Source: Metabacillus rhizolycopersici
GTDB taxonomy: Bacteria; Bacillota; Bacilli; Bacillales; Bacillaceae
NCBI RefSeq assembly: GCF_020075705.1
Contig: NZ_JAIQUM010000001.1
Location: forward strand, 124,001 to 188,000
Length of the DNA stretch: 64,000 bases
Reading direction: 5' to 3'
The notes beneath the pieces are model-generated. The model worked only from the letters and a program-made list of their open reading frames with translations, did not search any database and was not told the origin of the DNA. The translations under genes were made by a program, and so were the position numbers. This document shows, one piece after another, positions 37,135-46,119 of this stretch (position 1 is the first letter of the stretch; each line of letters begins with the position of its first letter).

Positions 37135-37686
37135 TTAAATCCCCTTAAATTCTGTTACACCAAAAGAATCGGCCCGTGAATACCCGTTCAAATAAATATC
37201 TAAATCATGGAATAATCGGTGTAACTTAAGCATCGAGTCAGGGTCATCAGATTCAATTACTTGGTTTGCATAGCTTTCAATGAGCTTAAAATCACCATTT
37301 AATTGTTCATTTTGAATTTCAGCACTTTTTATCAGTTCAACAATCCTTACCGCTGTAGCTTGTTGCTTATCGTAATCGGCTGTGTTAGCTTTCCCCCAGC
37401 CTAATGTATCATTATAAAACCCATGAAATTCCTCAATAAAAACATGACCGTTTTCAAATTCATTTGTTGAAAAGACAATGATATCTTTAGATGTCGGTTC
37501 ATGTATAACTTTGGATGAAGTGCCCCCATCTTTCTCTTCATTCGTTTGCTCTACATTAGGAGTGAGTGTAGAATTTCTAACTCCAGCTGAATCTCCTTTT
37601 GTATAGAGGATACTCCCACCCCATCCAGCTAAAGCAATAAATAAGATGATTAAAGTGGACAAAATTACTCTTTTTTTATTTTTCAT
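37135..37686 (-). CDS. Membrane-anchored protein of unknown function
   Basis: Not recognised. The 183-aa protein has one N-terminal transmembrane or signal segment (KKRVILSTLIILFIALAGWG) and a disordered polar linker (about 30-65). An all-helical outer domain follows, with FYNDTLGWGKANTADYDKQQ, IESYANQVIESDDPDSMLKL and FHDLDIYLNGY. The pattern suggests a surface sensor or lipoprotein-like helper, but there is no lipobox Cys. I place the start at ATG 37686 with GGGGGAAA upstream; an earlier ATG at 37713 lacks a ribosome site. Confidence 0.7.
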   Translation of the reverse strand: MKNKKRVILSTLIILFIALAGWGGSILYTKGDSAGVRNSTLTPNVEQTNEEKDGGTSSKVIHEPTSKDIIVFSTNEFENGHVFIEEFHGFYNDTLGWGKANTADYDKQQATAVRIVELIKSAEIQNEQLNGDFKLIESYANQVIESDDPDSMLKLHRLFHDLDIYLNGYSRADSFGVTEFKGI

Positions 37687-37837
37687 GATCGTTTCCCCCA
37701 CAAAGATGTTCATTTTTTTAAAACTTACTCAGATATTGTACCTACACATATCAGCCCAGACTATGATTCATTTTACCCTCAATTGAAAATTATACCAAAG
37801 TCTTAAGTAAAAAGAATGGATTTTGCTTCTATTCCTA

Positions 37838-37877
37838 AAAAAAGAAAAGAGGATAACAGCTTTGTTAGCCTCTTTTC
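37838..37877 (-). terminator. Terminator of yfkN
   Basis: AAAAGAGGCTAACAAAGCTG TTATCCTCTTTT on the minus strand is followed by CTTTTTTT. Confidence 0.8.
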
Positions 37878-37971
37878 GATAATCTTTTAACCTACCATTT
37901 TTACCATTTTCGAGATAGCAATTCTAGTTAAAGCTGTGTCTACAAAGCTGTCAAGAATTATGATATCTACT

Positions 37972-40900
37972 TTAAGATTGAGTCTGCTTTTGTTTGCGTC
38001 TTACTAAATATAGTACACCACCGCTTGCGACAAGGATAAAACCTACCGTTATCATGTTAAACATATTTGTAGCAGTACTTGGTAATTCATTTCCATCCGC
38101 CATTGAACTAGAATCATCATTTGACCCATTATTCGTATCAGAACTATTTTCAATCGGTTCTTTATTTTCATCATCTTTCTCTTGATCTTCATTAGGTTTC
38201 AGATTACCTGCATCCTTGTCTTGATCTTTATCGTCCGGTGACTCTACTGGTTCAGCCCCTATTGTAATTCTCCCCTCAACTTCAGGTTCTACAGTCCCTA
38301 GTTCAATTAAGTATTCTTGGAAAACATCATAATCTGGAATAAATAATTCGGTCATGCGTCCATCATCTTTAGCTGCTTTAAACGAAGCAAAACCATCTCC
38401 ACCATCTGCAATGAATGCATTTGTTACCACAGTGTATTGTTCATCTAAATCAATTTTTTCATATCCCGATTCGGTTTGTACTTGAACACTGTGCACCCGA
38501 CTACCAGCAGGTTGATTCGGGTCAAAGCCAAATTTCAATCCAGCTACTTGCGGAAAACGACCGGCAATGTCCTCAATTTGACTAACTCCATTCTCCAATG
38601 CTTCAATGATCTCTTTTCCTGTTAAATCAAGCGTAACGATCGTATTGGCATACGGTAATACAGTTAAGACATCACCTAGCGTTATATTCCCCTTTTCGAT
38701 GGAAGCACGTATACCGCCACCATTTTGAATTGCAATTGTTGCCCCTGTATTTTGTTGCTGAGCTCGCCAAAGCATTCCGTCTGCAATTAAGTTACCTAAG
38801 TTTGTTTCTTTTGTTCGAACATCTTCACGCTCACCATTCAGAAAGACAGATGTTTCACCAACGATTTTATTTTTCAATTCTTCAATCGGCTTAGCTAGTT
38901 GAGCTAAACGAGCAGAAGCTCCTGGATGATCACCAATTACATACTGACCATTTTCATCTTGTGCATCAAGATCGATAAGATTCTGGTCCCATGATTGCAA
39001 CACACCATCTTTATTAAACGTTACACCAGCATTACCTAAGAAGTAGCTGTTTTCTTGAGCTGATAAAATAATTGTTGGTTCAGTTTCCTCATTATAGACA
39101 ATAGGTTCTTCCAGTAATGTATGACTGTGACCACCAACAATCACATCAATACCCGCTACCTCTTCGGCAAGAACTTTATCATAATTATAGCCAATATGTG
39201 TTAACGCAATGATTTTATTAATACCTTCATTTTCAAGCATTTTAACTGTTTCTTCCGCTTTTTCGATATGGTTCTCAAAAGCAATATCCTTACCTGGATC
39301 CGCTAAGATTGCTGTATCTTCAGTCGTTAGACCGAAAATACCAACCTCTTCACCATTTACTTCTAAAATTGTCGCTGGATAAATAGAACCGCCTTCACCA
39401 GGTTTTCCCACCTCATCTTTATACAAGGTCTTTAACTTTGAGTCTTTGGAATAATCAATATTAGCACTTACAATAGGGAATTCTGCTTTTTTAATAAAGT
39501 CAGCAAATATACTCGGACCTTTATCAAATTCATGATTACCAGGTACCATTGCATCGTATTTCATTAAGTTCATAAACTCTAAATCAGCTTGTCCTAAATA
39601 TTGATTAAAGTATAAAGTACCTGAGAATACATCACCTGCATCTAGAAGGATGGAGTTTTCAGTTGCTGAGCGAACCTGTTCAACAGCTGTTACACGTCTT
39701 GGGACATTCTCTAAATGTGCGTGTGTGTCATTCGTATGCATTATTGTAAGATTCCATTCATCTTTGCTTAGATTCAATGAATATTTACTAAATCCGGAGT
39801 CTAACGTTTCGATAAAATCGATATTTTCAGACTGCTCAGCAAATGATTGCGCAGATGGTGACGATTCAAATGTGATATTTACATCCCCGAAAATTTGTGC
39901 AATTCGCCAGTTGTTATCCGCTGAAGGATTAACCTCACCTTTTTCAAGAATATAGTTCATCACTGCCTGGCGACTTTCATCAGGATACTGTTCAACGATC
40001 TTTGAAGACAGTTTCCCAGGGAAATTCCCACCTCCAGAAGCTCGATAGTTATTCGTTACAATTAAAAACTCTTGGTCTACGTCGATCGGTCTCCCATCGT
40101 ACATTAAGTTTTTGATCCGTGAAGTTTCATTATTCACAACGTTACCATTTGCATCATATTTCGCTGGCTTTGTTACATCAATTTCATATGTAACTCCATC
40201 AATTACGTCATAATTAAAAGTTGGAAAATCAGCATTAATTAAGTTTTGTTCTTCTGCTGTTGTTGGATCAATTTGATTAAATTGACCTGCTGACATTTCT
40301 AACCATTCTTTTACATCTGCACCTGTTATTTTAACGATTTGAACCGTATTATCATAGAGATATAGGTCACCGACGTTTTTAATAGCCAAGTCTCCTTGAG
40401 CGATGTTTGTATAATAGTCTGCTCCGTTTCGTCCACCTGCTTTAAATGGAGCACCTACAGATAACATTGGCATCCCTTCATATTCAGTACCCTTTAATTT
40501 TTCTTCTGCATACCATTTTTGAGCATCTGTCACAATTTGAATAGAAGGATCATCTTGAACAAGCGCAAAGAAACTATTGATTGGAGAAGTTGTTGTTCCA
40601 ACACTTTTTCTTACATATTCCAATGTTGAATCGTGTGCAGATTTTACTGCTGCTACCATTTCTTGATTAGACTCAGTCACGCCTGTAATCGGCTCTGCTT
40701 TCGATTGAGAATCAACGACATCCCATTCCTCATCGCCATCAATTACATCTGTTAACTCTAGCTCAAGGTCAATCATCCCTAAATGACTACCCCAGTTTTT
40801 CGGCATAACAACCGGAACACCGTTCACTGTACCCTTAATATTATCGATTGTTGCATGCCCATTAAATCTTGCATCACCAGGAAAAAGATTGTGTTGGTGT

Positions 40901-41742
40901 CCGGAGACAATCGCATCAATATCAGCAATCTGCTTTGTTAAATCAAAAACAGCATTTTCTGATCCAGTAACACCTTCATTCGAATCAACACCAGTATGAG
41001 CAATTACAATAATTAAATCTGCTCCCTGTTTCTTCATTTCAGGGATTACTTTTTTAGCAGATTCTAAAATATCTTTCGTAACAACCTTTCCATCTAAATG
41101 CTTTTTATCCCATACATTAATTTGTGGTGGGACAAATCCCGTAAATCCGACCTTTAGCTTATGGACTTCACCTTTATTATCAACAAATTCTTTTTCAACG
41201 ATTTTATAAGGGTCGAAATAATAATCCTCTTGATCAGTAGCATGGAAAACATTCGCGTTTACAACCGGAAATTCAGCATCATCCATCGTTTCGTTTAAAA
41301 AGTCCAGTCCATAGTTAAATTCATGATTTCCTAAAGTTGCTGCGTCATAATCTAACAGATTTAATGCCGTAATAATTGGATGTACTTGTCCATCACTTAA
41401 CCCTCGTTTAAATACATATTCCCCCAATGGATTACCTTGAATTAAATCGCCATTATCGACTAAAATGCTATTTTGCACTTCTGCCTGACGCTGTTTTAAT
41501 AAAGCGGAAGTTCGAACAAGACCAAAGTTCTTAACCGGTTTGTCTGCATAATAATCATAATCCATAATATGAGCATGAATATCTGTTGTTCCCAAAAGTC
41601 TTACGTCCATTGTAACAGGTGTCTCTTCAGCATTTACTATATCAGTAAGTACTGGTAATGGTACTACACTAACTACTATAGTTGTTGCTAAAGCACCGTG
41701 AAATAATTTCCGTTTCATTAAACGCCTAAATTTTCTCCTCAA
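37972..41742 (-). CDS. yfkN: Cell-wall cyclic-nucleotide phosphodiesterase / 5'-nucleotidase, YfkN-like
   Basis: Secreted 1256-aa enzyme that hydrolyses 2',3'-cyclic nucleotides and nucleotides outside the cell. The signal peptide (about 8-38) is followed by two tandem units of metallophosphoesterase plus 5'-nucleotidase C domain. Unit 1 (about 45-615) has GTTDIHAH, DNGDLIQGNP, GNHEFNYG and GHQHN. Unit 2 (about 655-1160) has HTNDTHAH, DAGDVFSGT, GNHEFDKG and GGHSHT. An acidic Asp/Glu/Asn linker leads to the sorting signal LPSTA, a hydrophobic segment and RRKQKQ, so a sortase should attach it to the wall. The start codon is TTG with GGTGG upstream; ATG 41718 is an alternative. Confidence 0.92.
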   Translation of the reverse strand: MRRKFRRLMKRKLFHGALATTIVVSVVPLPVLTDIVNAEETPVTMDVRLLGTTDIHAHIMDYDYYADKPVKNFGLVRTSALLKQRQAEVQNSILVDNGDLIQGNPLGEYVFKRGLSDGQVHPIITALNLLDYDAATLGNHEFNYGLDFLNETMDDAEFPVVNANVFHATDQEDYYFDPYKIVEKEFVDNKGEVHKLKVGFTGFVPPQINVWDKKHLDGKVVTKDILESAKKVIPEMKKQGADLIIVIAHTGVDSNEGVTGSENAVFDLTKQIADIDAIVSGHQHNLFPGDARFNGHATIDNIKGTVNGVPVVMPKNWGSHLGMIDLELELTDVIDGDEEWDVVDSQSKAEPITGVTESNQEMVAAVKSAHDSTLEYVRKSVGTTTSPINSFFALVQDDPSIQIVTDAQKWYAEEKLKGTEYEGMPMLSVGAPFKAGGRNGADYYTNIAQGDLAIKNVGDLYLYDNTVQIVKITGADVKEWLEMSAGQFNQIDPTTAEEQNLINADFPTFNYDVIDGVTYEIDVTKPAKYDANGNVVNNETSRIKNLMYDGRPIDVDQEFLIVTNNYRASGGGNFPGKLSSKIVEQYPDESRQAVMNYILEKGEVNPSADNNWRIAQIFGDVNITFESSPSAQSFAEQSENIDFIETLDSGFSKYSLNLSKDEWNLTIMHTNDTHAHLENVPRRVTAVEQVRSATENSILLDAGDVFSGTLYFNQYLGQADLEFMNLMKYDAMVPGNHEFDKGPSIFADFIKKAEFPIVSANIDYSKDSKLKTLYKDEVGKPGEGGSIYPATILEVNGEEVGIFGLTTEDTAILADPGKDIAFENHIEKAEETVKMLENEGINKIIALTHIGYNYDKVLAEEVAGIDVIVGGHSHTLLEEPIVYNEETEPTIILSAQENSYFLGNAGVTFNKDGVLQSWDQNLIDLDAQDENGQYVIGDHPGASARLAQLAKPIEELKNKIVGETSVFLNGEREDVRTKETNLGNLIADGMLWRAQQQNTGATIAIQNGGGIRASIEKGNITLGDVLTVLPYANTIVTLDLTGKEIIEALENGVSQIEDIAGRFPQVAGLKFGFDPNQPAGSRVHSVQVQTESGYEKIDLDEQYTVVTNAFIADGGDGFASFKAAKDDGRMTELFIPDYDVFQEYLIELGTVEPEVEGRITIGAEPVESPDDKDQDKDAGNLKPNEDQEKDDENKEPIENSSDTNNGSNDDSSSMADGNELPSTATNMFNMITVGFILVASGGVLYLVRRKQKQTQS

Positions 41743-41789
41743 TATTTTTCCACCTTCCCAATTTTTCTCTATTGCTTTTCTCTTATTTA

Positions 41790-41863
41790 ATTGTACAAAT
41801 TGAATGTAAAGGATTTTGCAAGAAATTGTTCTATTATTGTAAAATGGTGTAAATTATTGTTAC
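41790..41863 (-). promoter_or_regulatory. Possible PhoP-type repeats and promoter of yfkN
   Basis: On the minus strand three pentamers, TAACA, TTACA and TTACA, start exactly 10 bp apart (41838-41862); a fourth TTTACA lies near 41805. TACAAT at 41790-41795 could be the -10. The arrangement resembles direct-repeat PhoP boxes (TTHACA with 4-5 bp spacing). Confidence 0.4.
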
Positions 41864-42077
41864 AAAAGCTCATGAACATTGATTAAGATGAGGGAATATG
41901 ACGGTAAAGAATAGAATGTGTTTTTTACTTCAATACATTCGCGACTAATCATTCGCATGACCAGGAACGAAAGATAAGTTAGTTCTCACACCTGCAATTA
42001 TCCGCTTTATTCTTCAGGTCTCACTTTCAAGAAATTGGTCACAAAAACAGAATTTTATCATTTCTTAAACAAGCACA

Positions 42078-42130
42078 AAAGACTGACAAAATAATGTGAT
42101 GTATCTCAATCACTTCATTTTGTCAGCCTT
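42078..42130 (-). terminator. Terminator of the amt operon
   Basis: GCTGACAAAATGAAGTGAT and ATCACATTATTTTGTCAGTC pair, followed by TTTTGTGC on the minus strand. It lies in the 415-bp gap between yfkN and the exonuclease gene; the rest of that gap holds the yfkN upstream region. Confidence 0.85.
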
Positions 42131-42157
42131 AATAAAAACGATTTTTTCAGTTTCCTA

Positions 42158-42871
42158 TTAACCATTCGTAAAAAGCTCATAAAGATCCTTTAGTGTTTCA
42201 CAACCTTTTTCATGAAGCTTTTTTACATACGTGCTCCAAAGTTGCGCTGTTAACATCGCATCATAAAGTGCATGATGTCGACCAACAATAGGGATTCCAC
42301 AATGCTCACAGCACTCTTCAAGGGTAATAAGCTTAACATTCGGTTCAGCAATTCGATATAAAAGGGACATATCAACTAAGCGATGCTTAAATGGTGAACG
42401 AAATTGTTTCCATAATGCATGCTGTAAAAAAATCTTTTCATGATTTGCATGATGTGCGACCAACGTATAGTCTTGAGCGAATTGAAAAAATTGAAATAAT
42501 ACCTCTGATAATTGCGGGGCATTTTGTAATTGTTGATCTGTCAGACCTGTTAATTGACTGATCTCTTCTGAAAGCATTTTTTCTGTGCGTACAAGCGAAT
42601 AAAAAGTTTCTTTCTCATTTATTACATCACCTTTTACTTCAATCGCTCCGATTGATATGATTTGATCTCCTTTATCTGGATAAAAACCAGTTGTTTCAAT
42701 GTCAAAAATGATCACGTTTAATTCAGTAAGTGGAATGTGAAGAGTTTCTTCCACTCTCATTTCACGTTGTAATTGTCGTAAATATGCAACTTGCTGCTGA
42801 CTTTGCCCGCTTTGTGATGAACCAATTCTCCCTTGAATACCTTTCATAAAGAAAAACGGGTCAAATGTCAT
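42158..42871 (-). CDS. DnaQ-like 3'-5' exonuclease (DNA polymerase III epsilon family)
   Basis: The 237-aa DEDDh exonuclease has ExoI FDIETTGF near 55-62, ExoII HHANHEK near 138-144 and ExoIII GRHHALYDAML near 195-205, with the catalytic His. An N-terminal extension of about 45 residues precedes the domain. The ATG overlaps the stop of the nucleotidyltransferase gene (ATGA), so the two are coupled. It is last in an operon with an ammonium transporter, an unexpected place for a repair or RNA-processing nuclease. Confidence 0.9.
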   Translation of the reverse strand: MTFDPFFFMKGIQGRIGSSQSGQSQQQVAYLRQLQREMRVEETLHIPLTELNVIIFDIETTGFYPDKGDQIISIGAIEVKGDVINEKETFYSLVRTEKMLSEEISQLTGLTDQQLQNAPQLSEVLFQFFQFAQDYTLVAHHANHEKIFLQHALWKQFRSPFKHRLVDMSLLYRIAEPNVKLITLEECCEHCGIPIVGRHHALYDAMLTAQLWSTYVKKLHEKGCETLKDLYELFTNG

Positions 42872-43977
42872 TTATCAACACCCTTTACCATGATTCCTTG
42901 AACATATTGATGTAGTTTTTTTCCATCCCTTAATATACTTTTGATTTTTCTTCGATCGTTTTTTGACAAATTTCTAATATCAAGGTAATGGACATCATCA
43001 TAAGATGCTGCATTTTTAAACAAATAACATCTATAGTCAAGAAGCATTTCAAAATTACGTTTATAAAGAAGTAACTCTTTCCTATAAGCGTCAATTCCGC
43101 AAAGACAATCGATTCGTTCAAGTGTTGACGTCTCAACTAACCCCTCTTTTATCGCTAAAAACCTTATCGAGTTTACATAGGGTAAAAATGCAGCTTTTTT
43201 TATATCAATGCACCCCTCATACTTTCCACTTTGCTCAACGTATATTTGACCAAGTGGACCAACAGAATGCTTAATACGCTGAATATTATCCATAAACCGC
43301 TGTAATAGCTGATGATTTTGTTTCTGATAATGAAAAATAGTTCGTTTTAGCTCTTTCACATAATCTCTTTCACCAACAACGCAACGAGCATCATAAAAAA
43401 TTTGCAAATAACGAATCGATTCCCAACTTTTTTCTTCCATCCAATGAAAAAGTTGACTCTTCCAATCAACCATTGATTTACACCATATGGGGTTTGAACT
43501 CATGATCTTTCCCTCACAATACGGATAGCCAATATGATATAGCCCCTTTGACAGCTCTTCACCTAGCTTTTTAAAATAGTGGTTTGCTTTTTCTGTATGT
43601 TCCTCATAAATAAGCCCGTGGTCTTGATCACTAATAATCCCTTGTTCAATACGGCCCCCACTACCCGTAACGAACCATGTGTATTTACATGGCGGTAAAC
43701 CAAACTCTTTTTCAAGCTGAAAGAGTGCTAACTTACTAGCACTCCTCATCATCTCATCATGAAAATCATTTAACCCTTTTGTATCTAATGCAAATTGGTG
43801 GATATGCTCATCTTTCCACTTTTTTATCGATTCATATGAATCAAATTCACCATGCATGTGAGACACTTCCTCACCTTTTGTCATAATGAGTGTATCTGGC
43901 CAAGTCATTTTCTTATAAGCTAACATTTTGATCTTTTGATGCAAATACCTCAGGATATCCGTAGCTTCCATGTTCAC
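42868..43977 (-). CDS. DUF294 nucleotidyltransferase-like protein (GlnD-type head)
   Basis: The 369-aa protein has the GlnD/DUF294 nucleotidyltransferase motif GSGGRIEQGIISDQDHGLIY near 108-127, with two Asp for metal binding. It then has GYPYCEGKIMSSNPIWCKSM and a helical DUF294_C domain to the end. Unlike many relatives it has no N-terminal cNMP or CBS domains. GlnD uridylylates the PII protein GlnK/GlnB in proteobacteria; no glnK is present here, so its substrate is open. The start lies within the end of amt: GTG 43977, ATG 43971 or ATG 43926 are possible, all overlapping. Confidence 0.85.
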   Translation of the reverse strand: MNMEATDILRYLHQKIKMLAYKKMTWPDTLIMTKGEEVSHMHGEFDSYESIKKWKDEHIHQFALDTKGLNDFHDEMMRSASKLALFQLEKEFGLPPCKYTWFVTGSGGRIEQGIISDQDHGLIYEEHTEKANHYFKKLGEELSKGLYHIGYPYCEGKIMSSNPIWCKSMVDWKSQLFHWMEEKSWESIRYLQIFYDARCVVGERDYVKELKRTIFHYQKQNHQLLQRFMDNIQRIKHSVGPLGQIYVEQSGKYEGCIDIKKAAFLPYVNSIRFLAIKEGLVETSTLERIDCLCGIDAYRKELLLYKRNFEMLLDYRCYLFKNAASYDDVHYLDIRNLSKNDRRKIKSILRDGKKLHQYVQGIMVKGVDK

Positions 43978-45181
43978 TGATATCTAAACCCATAACCTCT
44001 TCTTCTTCTGTTACACGTAGCCCGCTCATAAACTTTTTCATAATTGCTAAAATCACAAAAGATACAACAAATGCGAATGCACCAGATGTTACGACTCCCA
44101 TTAATTGTACGCCGAGTTGTGTGAAACCACCACCGTAAAACAATCCTGGTAAGCCCACTGTCGCAAGCTCAGGTGTTGCAAAGAAACCTGTTGATAATGT
44201 TCCCCAAACTCCAGCTACACCATGAACAGATAATGCGTAGATTGGATCATCAATTTTTCTCTTTTCAAAGAATCTAGCACTGTAGAATACAAGAATTCCT
44301 GCAATGAAGCCAATAACAACCGATGCCCAAGTTTCTACAAACGCACATGATGCAGTAATCGCTACAAGCCCAGCTAAAGCACCATTCAACATTGTTGGAA
44401 TATCTGATTTACCTAATACCATCCATGAAATAATAAGTGCCGCAACCGCTCCTGCTCCTGCTGCTAGATTTGTATTTAAGGCAACAAAACCGAAGAAACC
44501 ATCATCTACTGCAACAGTACTACCTGCATTAAATCCAAACCAACCAATCCATAAAACGATGACCCCTAAAGCTGTAAATACTTGGTTATGACCTTGAATA
44601 CTATTTGCCGAACCGTCTTTATTAAATTTTCCAATACGCGGTTTTAATAGAATAGTTGCCGCTAATGCTGCCATTGCACCTGTTAAATGAACAACTGTAG
44701 AACCAGCAAAGTCTTGCTTTCCATGTTCAGCTAACCAACCGCCACCCCAAATCCAATGTGCAACTACTGGATAGACAACAGCCGAGAATAAAACAGTGAA
44801 GATTAAATAAACTGACAGTTTAGCCCTTTCTGCAAATCCACCTAACGCAATTGTGATTGATATACCTGCAAATGCTAATTGGAATAAAAAGAATACGGAT
44901 GTTGACAATCCCATTCCTTCAGCCTGTGCTCCTGAATAGAAGAAATCTGATAATCCTATAAAGAAATTTGCATTTTCTCCAAAAATAAAGCCATATCCAA
45001 CTGCCCAGAAAACTAATGATGCAAGACCGAAAGTAAAAATTGTTTTCCCCGCAATATGGCCTGCATTTTTCATCCGAGTAGATCCTGCCTCAAGTAAAAT
45101 AAATCCTCCTTGCATAAAAATAACTAAAATTGCACCTAACATGACCCAAAGACTATTCATTAAAAACATTGCATCCATCAT
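43913..45181 (-). CDS. amt: Ammonium transporter
   Basis: The 422-aa AmtB/NrgA-type channel has 11 membrane segments. It has FMQGGFILLEAGSTRMKN at the N-terminus, the first pore His in STVVHLTGAMAALAAT, DDGFFGFVALNTNLAAGAGA, and the second pore His in YALSVHGVAGVWGTL. The C-terminal cytoplasmic tail (VTEEEEVMGLDISEHGSYGY) is the PII-binding type. GGAGG precedes two adjacent ATG codons. It is transcribed under a TnrA/GlnR-like control region, so nitrogen limitation should induce it. First gene of the operon with the DUF294 and DnaQ-like genes. Confidence 0.95.
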   Translation of the reverse strand: MMDAMFLMNSLWVMLGAILVIFMQGGFILLEAGSTRMKNAGHIAGKTIFTFGLASLVFWAVGYGFIFGENANFFIGLSDFFYSGAQAEGMGLSTSVFFLFQLAFAGISITIALGGFAERAKLSVYLIFTVLFSAVVYPVVAHWIWGGGWLAEHGKQDFAGSTVVHLTGAMAALAATILLKPRIGKFNKDGSANSIQGHNQVFTALGVIVLWIGWFGFNAGSTVAVDDGFFGFVALNTNLAAGAGAVAALIISWMVLGKSDIPTMLNGALAGLVAITASCAFVETWASVVIGFIAGILVFYSARFFEKRKIDDPIYALSVHGVAGVWGTLSTGFFATPELATVGLPGLFYGGGFTQLGVQLMGVVTSGAFAFVVSFVILAIMKKFMSGLRVTEEEEVMGLDISEHGSYGYPEVFASKDQNVSL

Positions 45182-45214
45182 AATTCCTCCCTTTCGTTAT
45201 TTTCTCACGTTGAA

Positions 45215-45322
45215 TGTGAGGAAATGTAACACCCTTTATTTATTTACTATTCTATACGATATTTTTAATGTGTCAACATATTTTATGAAACTTCTGATTA
45301 TTTTATGTCAGATAATCTAACA
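45215..45322 (-). promoter_or_regulatory. amt promoter with two TnrA/GlnR boxes
   Basis: The minus-strand promoter has -35 TTGACA (45271-45276), a 16-bp spacer and -10 TAGAAT (45249-45254). Upstream, TGTCAGATAATCTAACA (45306-45322) matches the consensus TGTNANAWWWTMTNACA at every position. Downstream of the expected start, TGTGAGGAAATGTAACA (45215-45231) matches with two mismatches. The upstream site suits TnrA activation and the downstream site suits repression. Confidence 0.85.
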
Positions 45323-45433
45323 TAACTTTTCTAACATGTACGATTCCCATGCTTCCCAACACAAAAAAGGCACCTCACCACATGAGAATACCTGCTTTTT
45401 TAAAAGATAAGAAAATATAAATTTTTTTAACTT

Positions 45434-45551
45434 AGCTTCCGTGTCTAACGCAAGCGTCCAGCCCCCTTAAGTCTAAGCCGCTCAGGAATTGAAGGCAAAG
45501 ATCCTGAGCGGCTTATTTGCCCGAGGCCGAATAAGCCGCTTATGCTTTTCT
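45434..45551 (-). repeat. Dispersed hairpin repeat, copy C (no DnaA box)
   Basis: Minus orientation. The inner stem AAGCCGCTCAGGA/TCCTGAGCGGCTT differs in sequence from copies A and B but still pairs. The outer arm is AACGCAAGCGTCCAGCCCCC. The tail is of the second type (TAGACACGGAAGCTAAGT). It lies beyond the 3' end of the GNAT gene at 45574. Confidence 0.85.
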
Positions 45552-45573
45552 TATTATTTTTTAGTTTTCTGAT

Positions 45574-46119
45574 TCAATTCCTTTCTATCCCCTGCAAATC
45601 AGCAGGTTTTTGCCGATCATTGACACTTAATTCCTTGTCAAAACAGTAAAAAGGAAATGCTTTTCCGTGAAATTCCATCGCTCCGATTTTTTTGTACCCC
45701 TTTTTCAGAAAAAGTTGTTGCGCTTTTTGATTTACAGAATACGTATCAATCCTCATGTACTTCACACCTTTTAACAATGCATATTTTTCCGCAAAATCAA
45801 TTAGTTGACTTGCTACCCCAAGCTTTCTAGCACCTAGTTTTACAGCTAAACGATGAAAAACATAAGCCGGTTCATTTCGAGTCCAAGTAATCGTTTCGTA
45901 TTCTTTCGGTTGAATCTGATCAACTGTAATCGATCCAACGACTTCCTGATTATGTTCAAAAACGAACAAGCTTCCATTCTGCAAATCTCGTTCAAAATCC
46001 TTTCTTAATGGATATGTATCGTCCCATTGATCACTCCCTTCTTCTCTCATGATCGGTATCGTTCCCAAAACAATCTCAATAATTTCTTGAATATCCCTTA
46101 ATTCCGCTTTTCTGATCAT
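45574..46119 (-). CDS. GNAT-family N-acetyltransferase
   Basis: The 181-aa protein has an N-terminal MIRKAELRDIQEIIEIV, a strand-rich centre (VGSITVDQIQPKEYETITWT) and motif A HRLAVKLGARKLGVASQLID near 92-111. The last part, RIDTYSVNQKAQQLFLKKGY, KKIGAMEFHGKAFPFYCFDK, is typical of the enzymes annotated as GNAT acetyltransferases in Bacilli. The substrate is unknown. The start is ATG 46119 with GGAGAGG at 6 bases; an extension to 46137 lacks a site. Confidence 0.88.
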   Translation of the reverse strand: MIRKAELRDIQEIIEIVLGTIPIMREEGSDQWDDTYPLRKDFERDLQNGSLFVFEHNQEVVGSITVDQIQPKEYETITWTRNEPAYVFHRLAVKLGARKLGVASQLIDFAEKYALLKGVKYMRIDTYSVNQKAQQLFLKKGYKKIGAMEFHGKAFPFYCFDKELSVNDRQKPADLQGIERN

